A DNA stretch of 64,000 nt from Voacanga thouarsii (Eukaryota > Streptophyta > Magnoliopsida > Gentianales > Apocynaceae), in assembly GCA_026120185.1 (NCBI GenBank), contig JANUWF010002285.1, positions 806,001 through 870,000 of the forward strand, given 5' to 3'. The notes beneath the pieces are model-generated. The model was not told the DNA's origin. It searched no databases and saw nothing but the letters and a program-made list of their open reading frames with translations. The position numbers and the translations under genes are program-made. This document shows, in pieces, positions 11,762 to 24,384 of the stretch (positions are counted from its first letter, which is position 1; each line of letters starts with the position of its first letter).

Positions 11762-12561
11762 GAAGCTTCTGATCTCAATGATGCTCTCCAGCTACTTCCA
11801 TCCTGAAACCGCTTCAATTTTTGTTGCGTCCACTTTAATTCCATCCTTGGTTACCATATGGCCAAGAAATAACACATTGTCTAGCCAAAACTCGCACTTG
11901 CTAAACTTGGCAAAAAGCTTGTGTTCTCTTAACTTCCCCAATACCACCTTAGATGCTCTACATAATCCTCTGGGCTCTTGGAATATATAAGTATATCATC
12001 GATGAATACCACCACAAATTTATCCAAGTATGGTTGGAAAACACGATGCATCAAATTCATAAACAACGCCAGTGCATTAGTTACTCCAGGAGGCATTACT
12101 AAAAACTCGTAGTGACCATATCTAGTGTTGAAAGCCGTCTTGGGAATATCCTCCTCCTTAATCTGCACTTGATAATATCCCTGCCTCAAATCTAGCTTGG
12201 AGTAACAACTAGAGCCTTGTAATTGGTCAAATAGCTCATCAATTAAAGGTAAAGGATATTTATTCTTAATGGTCAAATTATTCAACCCCCGATAGTCGAT
12301 GCGCAACCTCAAGGTCCTGTCCTTCTTCTTCACAAATAGCACTGGGGCTCCTCAAGGTGATGTGCTAGTCCTTATGTAACCTTGCTTCACCAATTCTTCT
12401 AGCTGCTCTTTTAGTTCCTTCAATTCTACTAGTGCCATCCCATATGGGGTCCAGGGTATAGGTTCCGCTCCTGGAACCAGTATGTATAGTGAACTCAACT
12501 TCTGGGGTAGGCAAAGAGAAGTGAGTTCTACTGGAAACACATCGAAAAAATCTTTTACCAC
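11762..12561 (-). pseudogene. Family A copy 1: reverse transcriptase
   Basis: Minus strand. 12561-12352 carries the region before RT (DFFDVFPVEL; LEELVKQGYIRTSTSP), then a stop where Trp is expected, then 12342-11929 with [42 protein letters not shown] and the catalytic FIDDIL motif. It is one of the best kept stretches of family A. Frame is lost after YVEHLR at about 11940. Confidence 0.9.
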
Positions 12562-12689
12562 CTCAGTATTTTCCAGGGTGTACTAATCCTTTGGCTTGTT
12601 TATCACGTAAGCCAACTATCCTTGGTATCCGTGCTTTTGCAACTTCCAAGCTTTTGCTCCAGCTATAAAAAACTTCAACCCTTTTACTC

Positions 12690-13056
12690 GCTTGTCGTTG
12701 AATTCCAGCACATCGCAACTAGGTCTGATGAACTGGACATACTTATTCTTACAATCTACCTAAGCTCCATGTTTAGCTAGCCAAGCCATACCCAAAATTA
12801 AGTCAAAGTCATTGATAGCTAAGACTATTTAGTCCCCCTCCAAGTTCTCCTTCCCAACTCCAATCTTACAACTCTGCACATACCGGTCTACTTGCACCAT
12901 TTTTCCCAAGGGCATACTTACCAACAAGGTAAAAGGTAGCTCTACTCCATCCCAACCTAAATGATATGCACAATTCTTGTTTAGATAAGAATGGGTGGAT
13001 CCAAGGTCTATTAAAGCATTAACTAAATGACCTTGGATAGTAACCATACCTTCCAC
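12690..13056 (-). pseudogene. Family A copy 1: aspartic protease with altered active site
   Basis: Minus strand. ALIDLGSTHSYLN stands where gypsy proteases have ALIDSGSTHSF; the active-site DSG/DTG triad reads DLG here. GKMVQVDRYVQSCKIGVG follows, as in copy 2. The replaced Ser would be expected to abolish activity. Confidence 0.8.
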
Positions 13057-14233
13057 GACTGCTGCATCTGCTCCAACTTCCTCTCGATTAAGTGTAAAAA
13101 CCTTTGCTTTTACTTACGGCTTCTGGGTTCCACTTCCGGAGGCTCCTGTGTTATTTGCTCGATTGGCTCTCATGGTCAGTGCTAGGTTTCCTTACCTGAT
13201 TCAAATGAGTTTTGGGCAGGTGTTTAGAAGATCCATCGGGTCTCCGCAATGGAAACATTTCCTTTTAGCTCCCTTAGACTAGTAGTTCTTCTCTACTTGA
13301 CCCTTCTTCCCACAGGGTCGGCACGTTGGAAGATTCTGTGTAGGACTAGCCGGTGTCGTGCGTGCTTGCTTTCCTCTATTTTGTCATTACTAAAGGGCAG
13401 GTCACTTATAGGCTTGCTGCCTTGGAAAGGGTCTTGGTGGTTGCCTCGGTGATAAGAAATGATTCAGTACCATCCTGCTTTTGTCCTCATTCTCTATTCA
13501 GGTTGCTACATCTACCGCCCCAGAGTATGTCGTTGGTGGAGAAGTTGCCAAAGCCCTTCTCAGCTTCTGCCTCAGGCCCTTAACGAACTTCCTAGTTTAG
13601 TTCTACTCGGTATCCACTAGTCTCTTGCAATACTTTGATAGTTGAAGGAAACGAGAGGCATACTGAGCCATAGTCATGCACTCTTGCTTTAAATTCTGAA
13701 ACTCATCTTCCCTTTTCTCGACATTCCACTAAGGGATATATTCTGCTCTAAATGCCTCCACAAAATTGGCCAACATCCAAACCTGATCCATCAATTCCTA
13801 GTCTTCCTGGACTTGCTACCACCAAGCACGAGCCGAGCCTCTCAGCATAAATGCAGCAAATTTAACCATCCGCTTTTAGTATAGTAGAGTGTAGCAAAGA
13901 TGTCCTCCATACGCTGTACCCACTACTCCACTTGCTGATCTTGCTCCACTTCATCTAAGAAGGTGGAAAGTTGGAATTTCATAAACCTCTCCAGAGCTTC
14001 ATTCTCCCCCTTTGGGTTCCTTCGCTCTAACAAGATTTGAAGTTTCTTAGTTATCTTGTGAAACGCTTGCCTATAGTCATATTAGTAGGCTTTTCAAACC
14101 CTACTTCTGGCTTAGGTTTATTCTCATTCCCCTCATTCGGCGAGGAAAGTTAAGTAGCGTCATATTCTGAAGTCACGAGTTCTGCTTCAGGAACCCTTCT
14201 CCTAGTTGCTGCAACACGACGCTTTGGTGCCAT
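13057..14233 (-). pseudogene. Family A copy 1: gag, decayed
   Basis: Minus strand. Start at the ATG complement 14231-14233 (MAPKRRVAATRRR), parallel to 4306 in copy 2. Gag words ALERFMKFQL and related segments can be read near 13980-14010, with numerous stops and frame changes. The plus-strand ORFs at 13249-13583 are shadows. Confidence 0.65.
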
Positions 14234-14680
14234 TCTATATCATCGCCCCCAAATAATGAGTTTTGCAGCAAACTTCAAAATATTTAAATCCAATCATACA
14301 TGCACATTCAGACTTGAGTAAAAGTAGATCATATGCAAATAATAGCATTCTTCAAGATTGGAGTACACCAAGCTACACTTATTTGCAAAAATTTTGAAAT
14401 AAAACAATAACTATAAATAAACCCCTAGCATAGGAGTTTATTGAAAATGGTAAATAATAGTTTTCTAAACATGGAAAATCTTTACCCCTAATCCTCATCA
14501 AAATGCTCAGTGTCGACATCATAAAACTAACCCCTAATGTTCATAGAAAACTCTATCACTACACCATTCACAAATCCACAGTCCATAGGTTCCTTCCCAG
14601 GTTTCCTAGAACTCTCCCTAGTTTCAACACAATTGGGTGGGGGTAAAAAAGAAGGTCTAGGCAGAGATTCACAGTCTATT
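14234..14680 (-). pseudogene. Family A copy 1: leader with distal part of the extra ORF
   Basis: Minus strand continuation of the leader ORF described for 4561-5069. The tail segment with DYGFVNG- is alignable (14490-14680; compare 4561-4750). The proximal part lies at 27011-27320 because the copia element was inserted inside the ORF at 14680/27011. Confidence 0.55.
14676..14680 (+). other. Target-site duplication of copia element, left copy
   Basis: CTATT before the left LTR; CTATC (27011-27015) follows the right LTR. Four of five bases agree, as expected for an aged 5-bp duplication. Removing the element restores the homology of A copy 1 with A copy 2 at 4735-4765. Confidence 0.75.
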
Positions 14681-16509
14681 TGTTGGGATGTATGACCTCT
14701 TAGACTAGGTTTCTGATGTAAAAAAAATCGAATGTTTTAATAAAAGAATTTATTTTCAGAAATTGTTTATGAATTTACAATTTTATTTGTGCACAATTAC
14801 GTTTGAAAAAGACCCATTATGTTTAGGTAAGTGGTCCATGTGAATGGAGGTCTTTCACAATAAGGTATGGATCACGGGTTACTTAACACATAAACTTTTG
14901 TTCTTAACCGATTGATGAGAATGGGAATCTCGTCATGTTTAGATTATTATATTGTGAATTCTAAATGGGGAATGGCTTACCTTTAGCCAGTGAGTAGTCC
15001 ACTCACTTCATGACATAAGCGTATTTCGAATACGTAAAATAGGACCTGTAGTAGTGGTTTCTAAAAGTACTATATGGTAGAAACCTAGACTACTACCGCT
15101 ACAGCATGGACTAGTACTCTACGACTTGAGTATGAGTTAGTGGTCTGACGAAGTTGGAAGCATGTGCTTTGATATACTATAGTTGAGGTTCTATCATAGA
15201 GCCAATATATTTGCATGTTGGGTATGTGTGACTAGTTAGTTAAGACAAACTTGTACAAGATAGTTTCTATACTATATCGCCCTTTGTGGTTATCTGAATG
15301 ATCCAAATATCTAGAGCCCTGGGAAACATGACTTGGATGTTTACTTTAGGGTAGCTCCCTTGGAAAGTGAAAACAATCCAGGAAGTCATGGATCATTGGA
15401 CTAGAGGCCTAAGGATGGTAAATGTCATTTAGAGAGGTATTAGTACACTTCTTCCTCTCTGAATGTACGGTGATGTATAGAGGGGTATTTTAGTCATTAC
15501 ATCTATAGGTCGGAGACTTTGCTAACGCATCATTGTTCTTGGGGTCAATATTTCCTTACGGTGATATTAGAAAATATTTAAAATACAAAATACAACTATT
15601 TATATGGCAAGGGTATTTTCATTTTAGTAGCTAAGGCGGTGTGTCTTTTGGTCCCCAGTATAGACCGTGAGTCCTAATTAAATACAGGCTAAGGAATTGA
15701 TCTTAAATTAAATGGAATTTATTTTATTTAAGTAGCCTGATTTAATTATTGTGCTAGAATAAAATAAAGGTCCATGGAGAGAGAGAATTAATTAAATTAG
15801 TTTAGTTGGTTAATTAATTATTCAGGGCTTTAGCCCAATTTGAATAATTAGGGATTAACTAAGGACTAAACTGATTTAGGCTTATTTAATTGGACTAGTT
15901 TATTTGGGCTGGAAAAATTAATTATTTGTTGGGCCATTAAGTTGGTTCTAACTAGAATAATTAATTAAGCCCAAAAGGTTAAACTAAGAGTCCAATGGCC
16001 CAATCCAGTTTAACCTAGGGGTTTATTTAGGTTAAACAGGAGGATTGGAAATAACGTCGTTGTTACAGAACACACACTCTCAGAGACGGCTTCTTCTCTG
16101 TGAAAGGTCAGGTATCTCTCTCTCTCTCTCTCTCCCTCTCTTTCCAGAAAAATTTCCTAGCCTGTTAGTTGTTCACCAAACGGTAGTTAGGCAGGCCATA
16201 TACTGGAAAACTGAGAGTTCAGCGTCCACATACATCCAAAGGCAGAGTAGAAGGCTAGCAGGAATAGCACCAGAGCCTTCTACCAGCACACCTACCCTGA
16301 TTACGCACGTTCCGGTCCAGCCACCTTTGAGAACCAGAGGGAGAGGTGAAAATTTTAAAACCTCGGGCTTTGGATAGGGCGTAACCGGTGCCGGCTAGGG
16401 CAGCCGGAGCCGGCACCGGCCCTGTCCTAGAATCCCCTGTTGTGTTTTTCTAGTTTTTTTATGTTCGCTTCCGCTATATGCCCTGTGTTTTCCCGCTTTC
16501 GTGCCTTCA
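14681..16509 (+). repeat. Ty1/copia 5' LTR, 1829 bp
   Basis: Begins TGTTGGGATG and ends GTGCCTTCA. It matches 25240-27010 along its length; in the first 165 bases I count about 14 substitutions, so the pair is not young. It has a CT-rich run (16108-16140) and a GC-rich block with CCGGTGCCGGC and GCCGGAGCCGGCACCGG (16385-16421) near its end. The ORF at 16045-16377 lies wholly within the LTR and is not taken as a gene. Confidence 0.92.
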
Positions 16510-16511
16510 AT

Positions 16512-16523
16512 TGGTATCAAAGC
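16512..16523 (+). other. Ty1/copia primer-binding site
   Basis: TGGTATCAAAGC, two bases after the LTR end, one change from the initiator Met tRNA primer site TGGTATCAGAGC. Confidence 0.85.
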
Positions 16524-17047
16524 ATGAAGTTTTTATGAAAATATAGGGAGCATGTGTAACACCCCACGACTACGTACCCTAAGAGGGCGGGATGTCGCCC
16601 CGTCCCGTAGGACAAGATGTCTTTAGAACGAGGTATAAAATAGAAAGACAATCTCCAAAAGGATCAACTTAGATAAATAAAGAAATATTCTTATTACATC
16701 AAGCTCAACTTGGAGCAAAATAGAATAAAACAAAATATTGTTTAGAAGCATAAGCAACAAATGTCTCCTAGAACGGATAGAGAAAATAGCAAAAGCTTCA
16801 ACTATTACATGCCCCGTTGACTCAGCACAGTCTATCTCCTGAAACCATGATGTAAAACGATGTGAGAATAAATCTCAGTAAGTCCTATGTGTGCACATGG
16901 TGTTTTGAATAGTACGTGTATGTAAAGTGTAAAACATTTGTAGAAATAATTTGGCAAGTCATAAACAATCTCTTTTCACAAGGAGTGGATTTTTCTCATT
17001 GTCACACTTTGTACAAAATAAATCCTCCACTCGGATAAAAGTCATGT

Positions 17048-17134
17048 CACCACATGTTGGGCTCCATGAGAACAAAATGGCCAAGGCACCACACTTTGTG
17101 CACCTTGTCCGGACCAGATTACCATACGTTGGGC
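17048..17134 (-). promoter_or_regulatory. CCACAC(G/T)TT motif cluster in F
   Basis: Three copies: CACCACATGTTGGGC (17048), GCACCACACTTTGTGC (17086) and ACCATACGTTGGGC (17121). Same position relative to the LTR end as in A, C and E. Function unknown. Confidence 0.45.
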
Positions 17135-19448
17135 ATTCTGATCAAGGTGAGTGTACAGCTCATCGGGTGAGATACTCCTCCATCTCTACACCTAACAAAA
17201 CCATCTGGGTGTCCATGCTGGGAATATAAATACCATACCAGGTACACATGCTAGCTCGGACTGGCCTGACCAACCAACACTGTCGCCTTTTCAAGCAAAG
17301 TTCATCTTCTGGAGGTGGCCTCCTGCCAGAAGACTTATGCTAGCCCTCCAAGACTAGTATTGTTAGCCTACCCTTATTGAGTACTCAACGAACATATCCG
17401 TCAAATCCTGATTCAAAATATTTCCAAACCTTGTCTTTGTAAAACGTGGTTTTCTTTAAAAAAGATTTCTAAAAATTTAAGGAAAAGAATAGTTTTCTTG
17501 CTAAAACCGTTAGTTGGACAAAACCGTTTAAAGAATAAATATCCACGTTTACAACCCAAGCAAACATAGTTTAACAATAGCTTTACAAAGCTTCACAACA
17601 TAGACTTGACATCACAACATTTAACAAAACAGTTTATAAAAGGACATACCATCACAACATTTAGTAAAAGAGTTTATGCAAGGACTTACTTGTTATGCCT
17701 TAGATAAATGCGATAAATTCAAAGCTGGCTTTCCTCAATTATCCTCCTGATCTAAACCATATAATATCATGATCAGGGTCTCAATTAATTCAAACATGCT
17801 CTAATCCCATTTATTTTCATAACAATTCGCAATCTCCTATTTAATTCCAAGTAAACTATTCAATCCTTAAAGATCATATACTACGACCACATGTTTATCT
17901 CGCTAATAAACACCATTAAACTTTACGTTCGGCATCAAGGGAGGGTATTCCCTTACCTTGCAACTACCGGGTAATGAGGTCTCGATGCTCCTATGGGGAT
18001 CGTCCCAAGTTCTCTTGAGAAGAAGAGAAAAGCTACCTCATTTGCTCCTCTTGATCGAAAATTAAAGAAGATGATAAAATCAGCCTCTATAGGGCGTGAT
18101 TTAAGGGTAGAAGAAAGAGAAAAGAATCATTAGAGAAAACGACATCAAGAGGTTGAAAGGATTTGTGCTTCCCTTAAGGTATGTTCGTCTTTTGGCTTAG
18201 AAAAGCTCTTGTGTTTTCGAAAATTTTGCAGAGAGATGTTGCTGAAATTTTCGTGTAGAATGGAGAGGGTAGACGGTTGCTATGATTTAGAGTTGGAGAA
18301 GATTGGTTTAGGTTTAGATGGTGATGTTTAGATAGACTCCTAATGGCTTTAGGTTTCATGGACAGCAAAGGTAAAATTTCAGCTTGTTGCGCGTCTCCTT
18401 GCTGCCGATTTTAGGGGAGTTTAATGGAGGAAAAGATTCTGCAATTTTGCTCCTTTATGCTAGTCAAAATACTGCTCAAGGGAAGGGCTGAATGTGTTCA
18501 GAATTTTGGGCCAAACAAGGAAGAGTTTGAATGAGTTTTGATGACTAAAAAATCCTGTGCAAGTGCTGTGAAAATTCTGTGCAAGAGTAGTAAGGTTTGG
18601 ACTGTTTTGGCAGCTGTACTTCTACCGAAATTTCCAGAGGAAAATTGGGGGTTTTAGACGCTGAAAATAGCTTGATCAGCTAGGGTTTTTGGTGTGTTTT
18701 GTGTGCAGAATTTCGGTTGGAGTAGGAACACAACAGCTGGCCGAAATTCCTGCACCAAGCTGCCGAAATTCCTGTGCATGAGCTGGACGAATTTCAGTGT
18801 TTTGTGTGAATAAAATTCTGGTTTTGTGCAGCTAAGGTAACCTGAATTGATGAGGAGTATTTAGGTGTTTTGAGCTAGGGTTTGAAGAGTTGGATTGTGG
18901 CTAAAGATGCTGGAATTTCGGATAGCTTATGTTGACACATAGCTGCCGAAATTCTGCTAGGATAAGAAAGAAAATCCTAGTTGAATTTGGATTGAAATAA
19001 AAGTCTGATTTGCTAAGGGATTTAGGATAAGATTTCCTAGCTTTGGAAGAGTTTGAGTTGAGCTAAAGTTCCTCCAAGAAGTGGCGGCACAATCTGGAAT
19101 TTTTTTTCCAAATTTTTTGCTAACATTCTAGGATTGAAATCAACAAGATTTCCTACTAGGAAAAGGACTCATTAATTCCACCTATCCATGGAAACATCTA
19201 TCTAGCTAAAATCATGCTAATATTTTAATTAATAGCTAGGGTTTTTTTGAAAATCCTAAGGAACACAAGCTGAAATTAAAGGTGAACTTTATTCACATCA
19301 AAGTCCTTGAATTTAGGAAATAAATATAGAGACTTGTTTCCTTGGAGTAAAAATACTAAAATTTCTCTAGGATAGCTAGATTCTTTTTCGGCCAAGATAA
19401 GAAATGGTCTAAAGAAAAGAATTTCAAGAAGAGAAACTAACTTCACAA

Positions 19449-19512
19449 AAGGTAGGATTCGAACTCGGGTCACCAAAGGAAATCACCAACCTCCCCGCTA
19501 TTCCAAAACAAC
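19449..19512 (-). other. tRNA-like block in F
   Basis: On the minus strand a B-box match GTTCGAATCC lies about 41 bases after TGGAATAGCGG, an imperfect A box. It is the best B box among the five LTR blocks. Confidence 0.45.
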
Positions 19513-19772
19513 TCCAATACTAATTTTTCTACAAGAAGTTCTTACCACCCCAATACTCATCCTTCCCAATCTTCGACCAAACCTCCCTTATCCAAATCTT
19601 TAACAACACAACTATTTCACATCAATTAATTCAAATGCAAGAGCAGCGGAAAAATTCACATGCATCCATGCAAATAAAATTATTCTAGCTACCACATAAA
19701 ATGCAAGATGCTATGCAATGCATGACTTTTCCCCATAGTCAAAGGTGGTTTTGGGCGAGGTATTACAGCATG

Positions 19773-21347
19773 CATCTAGATGAATAAAACTGGACACATA
19801 TATGTGATTAAAATTTTGATCCTTTACTATTTATGGTATGGATAGATTGTCTGTTAAACCTCGCGGGTAGAGGTATAGGAATCTGTAACTTACGGCTTTT
19901 TTTTGTAAATCGTGTAAGCCCAATGTTTATGGGTATAGACGATTGTTGGTTTTGGTTGATTTCATTCTATTCAGTTTGAAATTGGAGAGTCATCAAAGCT
20001 AGAAGTTGTGTAGAAAAACAGAGGAAATTCGCAGAAAAAAATCGCAGAGAAAAAAAAAACTGCAGGAAGAGGCGAACAGAGCCAAACCGGTGCCGGTTAG
20101 GGTCTGGAAGGCCAGTCCGCACTGTTTTCTCGTGGGTCCTGATTCTGTGCAGTGGGTGCAGTGGACCAAGGAAATTTTTTTTAATTTTTCCTTGTAATTT
20201 TTCTTGCAATTTTCTTTTGGTTTTTGGGTCCAAACCAGGCAAAGTTAATATTTTGCAATAGTTAATATTCAAGGAATATTTTTGCATGAAAAATATTACT
20301 AAGGAATTTTAGGATTAAATAAGACCATTAATTAATTAATTAATGTGTTTAATTCTATTATCTAGCACTTAGGTTTAAAAATAGAAGAGCACGAAAACGT
20401 CTACTATTTTCTAGCATGCCTTTTATTTTTGGTACCTATGCGCACGTTTTCTCAAAGACCAAAGTCTTTGGGAATGTTTTGACAAGGAAAATATTTTTCT
20501 ACAAATTAAATGGTTATTTTAACTTGAACAAAAAATTAATCCTTAGATATTTTCTCAAAGGATTTAATCCTTGATATAGAAAATATATTGGATTTATATA
20601 TTTTTGTAAATTTAAAATAGAAAGCCATTTTGTTTTAGTTTGGCACAAGAAAAATTATTTTGTCAAATAAACTTGAAACCAATGTCTCTAGAAAGTTTTA
20701 ATTGGAAAATTTTTGAAATCATTAAGTTTTTAACTGAAATAAAATTAGTCCATAGGAAAAACTCTCAAAGGATATAAGCCTTGACATAGAGATTTTTATG
20801 GACTTAGACATTTTATTTTTGAGTTAAGGGAAAACTTAGTAGAAATTTTCAAAAGGATATTTTTCAGAAAACCCTTATTTTAAAAGACTAAGTGGGAAAG
20901 GGGTTCCAACGGCCCCACGGCTTCTATCACAATCCTCATTAGAGATCGTGGGTCCCCTCGTGTCACCCTGAGAGTGAACCCGTATAGGATGGGGATACCA
21001 CAAGGATCTAGATCTAATAGAGGGATGTAATTAATAACCCAGGGCATGTACTATGATCGGCCTGCCCCTCGTTGGAGGTCATTGTGCGAGGTATGTCCAT
21101 AGAAAATGAGAGGAAATGGCTATCCCCTCAATGGAGTTATCTTCTAGAACATTACTTGGAAGGAAAATTAATTTGTGGTGGTTAACACACTTAGTTTAGG
21201 AAACTGTTAATCTTCCCAAGAAGCTATGTCAGTTTTTCTAAGAGCCAAATTGATTATTATCAGTTTTGATAATAAGGATAAAGTGCACATATTTGTTTTG
21301 TTTTCACAAACTAAATCTTTTTTCTTTTATTTTTCGATTTTTCAAAA
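19773..21347 (+). other. Ty1/copia leader, about 1.6 kb
   Basis: Non-coding leader between primer site and gag, continuing from 16524-16549 once solo LTR F is removed. It contains ACCGGTGCCGGTTAGG (20088-20103), resembling the GC-rich block of the LTR. The ORFs near 19967-20287 have no match to element proteins and are not called. Confidence 0.7.
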
Positions 21348-22250
21348 ATGGTGGAAGGTTCTTTTAGTCCATTGGCCATTATTCTCCGAGAGAATAAGCT
21401 AACAGGACCAAACTATGTGGATTGAAAAAGGAACTTGGACATAATACTCACAGCAGAAGAGTATAAGTATGTCCTTTACGATACCTCCCCTGTTATCAGG
21501 GATGGTTCCACCGCCGAGGAGCGTGAGGCTGAGAAGGCATAGAAGAAGGCCGACAAGATAGCTCATTGTTACATGTTGGCTTCCATGTCTAATGTGCTCC
21601 AATCCAAACATGAGCACATGACCACTGCGTATGACATAACCCAATCATTAGCCATGATGTTCGCGGATAAGAGCCGGCCCGTAAGGCAGAAGGCTCTTTG
21701 AACCATCATTAACACTAAGATGGCTGAGGGAGCATCAGTCAGAGAGCATATGCTTAAGATGATTGTTGCTTTCAAGGAGGCAGAAATCTTAGGGTCAGTC
21801 ATTGACCTCGAGAGCCAAGTGGACATGGTTCTCGAATCTCTACCAAGTTCATTTACTCAGTTCAAGTTGAACTATAACATGAACAAGTTGAACATGGGTT
21901 TGACTGAGTTAATGAAGGAGCTCTACATGGCGGAGAAGGTCATGAAGCCACAATCTAAGGCTATGATTACTACGGCTTCATCTTTTAGAACTGGGCCCAA
22001 GCCAAGAAAGTTCAAGAAGAAGAAGGGGAACGCAGCGGTCCAGCCCAAGACCCAACCTAAAGACAAACCCAAGGGCAAGTGCTTCAAGTGTGGATTGAAG
22101 GGACACTGCAAAAAGGAGTGTCCAGATCTTCAAGCCAAGAAAAACCCCACAGGTAATGTTTTCTATCTAGAGTTTATATCAATAGTTGGATCAACTTCTA
22201 CTTGGATTGTTGATTCAGGAGCAACTGATCACATATATAACTCCTTATAG
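21348..22250 (+). pseudogene. Ty1/copia gag and start of protease
   Basis: One frame runs from ATG 21348 to the TAG at 22248, interrupted by stops at 21423, 21540 and 21699; the first stands where a Trp codon is likely. After 21720 it is open: a UBN2-type gag domain (VDMVLESLPSSF, LTELMKELYMAE), a basic linker, the zinc knuckle CFKCGLKGHCKKEC (CX2CX4HX4C) near 22080, and the protease active site WIVDSGATDH at 22204-22233. The frame goes on past 22250 into pol, so gag and pol were one polyprotein as in plant copia elements. Confidence 0.9.
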
Positions 22251-23513
22251 GGGTTTAGAAAGATTAGAAGACTCTAGAAGGGCGAACATGGACTACATGT
22301 GGGAAATAAAGCACAAGTTTAGACCCTTGCAGTGGAAGAACTGGATCTTATTTTTTATTATAATAGAATAGGGGTTTTAAAAAATATTTTATATGTACCT
22401 GGATTTAGATAGAATTTGATTTCGGCTGCGAAACTAATAAATCAAGGATATTTTATATCTTTCTATTTTGGTATTTCTATCAGTAGAGATGGAGAAACTT
22501 TATATACTGAGCATATGTATGGGAATCTATTTTTCTTAAACCTCATTAATAATCAATTAAATAACGCTCGATCTAAACTTTTAACAAGGAAGAGAAATAC
22601 CGATGTCAATGACTCTTATCTTTGGCATCTAAGGTTGGGGCATATCAACTCAACCAGAATTCAGAGGTTGATCCATGATGGGCTCTTGGGCTCATTGAGA
22701 TTGGAAAATTGGCCTCAGTGTGAGTCCTGCCTTATGGAAAAGATGATCAAAAGGTCATTTACCCCTAAGGCTGATAGAGCCAAGGAGGTATTGAGTCTTG
22801 TTCACACTGATATGTATGGTCCCCTGTCTACACCAGCTAAAGGAGGTTTTGAGTACTTCATCACTTTCACAGATGATTGTACAAGGTTTGGTTACGTTTA
22901 CCTGTTGAGATGTAAGTCTGACTCTTTTGACAAGTTCAAAGAGTTTAAAGCTAAAGTGGAACGTCCGACAGGTAAATTGATCAAGACCATACGATCAGAT
23001 CGTGGTGGAGAGTATCTCCTTGGTGAATTCAAGGACTACGTGGTACATCATGGGATAGTATCCCAACTCCCTACGCTGGGGACACCCCAGCAGAACGGAG
23101 TAACTAAGAGAAGGAATAGGACATTGATAGAAATGGTCCGAAGCATGATGTCTCATGCTACTCTTCCAGTGTCTTTTTGGGGATATGCCCTAAAAACAGC
23201 GACATATATTCTGAACTTGGTGCCTTCCAAGTCAGTACCTAGGACTCCCTATGAAATGTGGACTGGGCTTAAGCTAAGTCTGAATCATCTCAGGATATGG
23301 GGTTGTCCAGTTTATGTACTGGTCAAGGGAGACAAGTTGGAACCAATATCAGAATTATGCTATTTTGTTGGGTATCTAAAAGGGACAAAGGGTGGTTACT
23401 TTTATCATCCTAAGGAGCAGAAGGTACTGGCTAGTACCAATGCTAGATACTTAGAGGATGATCAAAGTACTTCCATGAAAGGAGAAGTTATCTTCGGAAG
23501 CAACTTCTTCTAA
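22251..23513 (+). pseudogene. Ty1/copia protease end and integrase
   Basis: Same frame as gag; open from 22416 to 23513. [10 protein letters not shown] (GAG-pre-integrase, 22621) and CESCLMEKM give the HHCC domain, then [22 protein letters not shown], and IRSDRGGEY with the second catalytic Asp. At the third catalytic site the sequence reads [13 protein letters not shown] where the family has an acidic Glu (NGVAERRNRT), so the Glu is Lys. A frame change follows at about 23513. The similarity pattern is Angela/Tork-like, an inference from resemblance. Confidence 0.9.
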
Positions 23514-23520
23514 CTCAATT

Positions 23521-24384
23521 GTGGAACAAGAAGAGCCACAGCCTCAAGAGCCTGTACAAATGGAGCCTCGTCATAGTGGAAGAATGTCTAGGGTTCTAGA
23601 AAGGTGGACTGGAGAAGCTTTTGAGCTGGTCTCTTACCATCAGGAACAAGACCCTACTAAATACAAGGAGGCTATTGCTGATGCCGATGCAAATCTGTGG
23701 CATAAAACAATGAAAGCCGAGATTGAGTCTATGTATCTCAATTAGGTTTGGGATCTTGTAGCTTCACCTGAAAGGATAAAACCCATAGGGTGTAAGTGGG
23801 CATACAAGAGAAAGAGGGGACTAGATAGGAAGGTAGAAACCTTCAAAACTAGGCTTGTGGTGAAAGAGTATACTTAAAAAGAGGGAATCGACTATGAGGA
23901 AACCTTTTCCCCGGTAGCCATGCTTAAGTCTATCTGTATCCTCCTTGCCATCACATGTCCTTATGACTACAAGATATGACAAATGGCTGTCAAAACGACA
24001 TTTTTAAATGGCCATCTTAGTGAAGACATTTATATGTCCCAACCGGAAGACATTATTGCTAAAGGCCAAGAGCATATGGTTTGCAAGTTTAAGAAGTCCA
24101 TTTATGGACTTAAGCAGGCATCAAGGGTATGGAACATTTGTTTTGATGAGACTGTAAAATCTTATGGTTTTGTTCAAAACGAGGATGAACCATGCGTGTA
24201 CAGGAAACTTGAAGGCATTAATGTAGTTTTTCTTGTCTTGTATGTAGATGACATTCTACTCATTGGAAATTATGTAGGGTTATTGTCATCTACAAAGGTT
24301 TGGCTGTCTAGTCAATTTAGTATGAAGGACTTGGGAGAAGCCAACTACATTCTCGGGATTAGACTTCTTAGAAATAGGAAGTAG
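23521..24384 (+). pseudogene. Ty1/copia reverse transcriptase
   Basis: Frame +1 relative to integrase. It holds the conserved start KEAIADADANLWHKTMKAEI, KPIGCKWAYKRKRG, a stop where TYKEGIDYEETFSPVA would continue (about 23876), another at about 23977, and then QMAVKTTFLNGHL, CKFKKSIYGLKQASR and the catalytic LYVDDILLIG (24238-24267). It ends at a stop after LGIRLLRNRK. Confidence 0.9.

Larger units (their letters stand above)
16555..19767 (-). mobile_element. Solo gypsy LTR F, 3213 bp, inside the copia leader
   Basis: Plus strand TGTAACACCCC at 16555 and GGTATTACA at 19767, flanked by a perfect 5-bp duplication GCATG (16550-16554 and 19768-19772). No internal sequence is present, so it is what remains after LTR-LTR recombination. 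By comparison with A and C its sense strand is minus. It shares with them the GATGTCGCCCCGTC start block, the CCACAC motif cluster (17048-17134) and a tRNA-like block (19449-19512), but the body differs, so it is a related family. No gene in these 3.2 kb. Confidence 0.93.

Noticed and set aside
16045..16377. 110-codon ORF at the end of the copia LTR, with a similar one at 26554-26898
   Set aside because: Both lie wholly in LTR sequence, and the shared frame reflects LTR homology. Conservation is no better than in the rest of the LTR by eye, though I cannot exclude a short LTR-encoded peptide.
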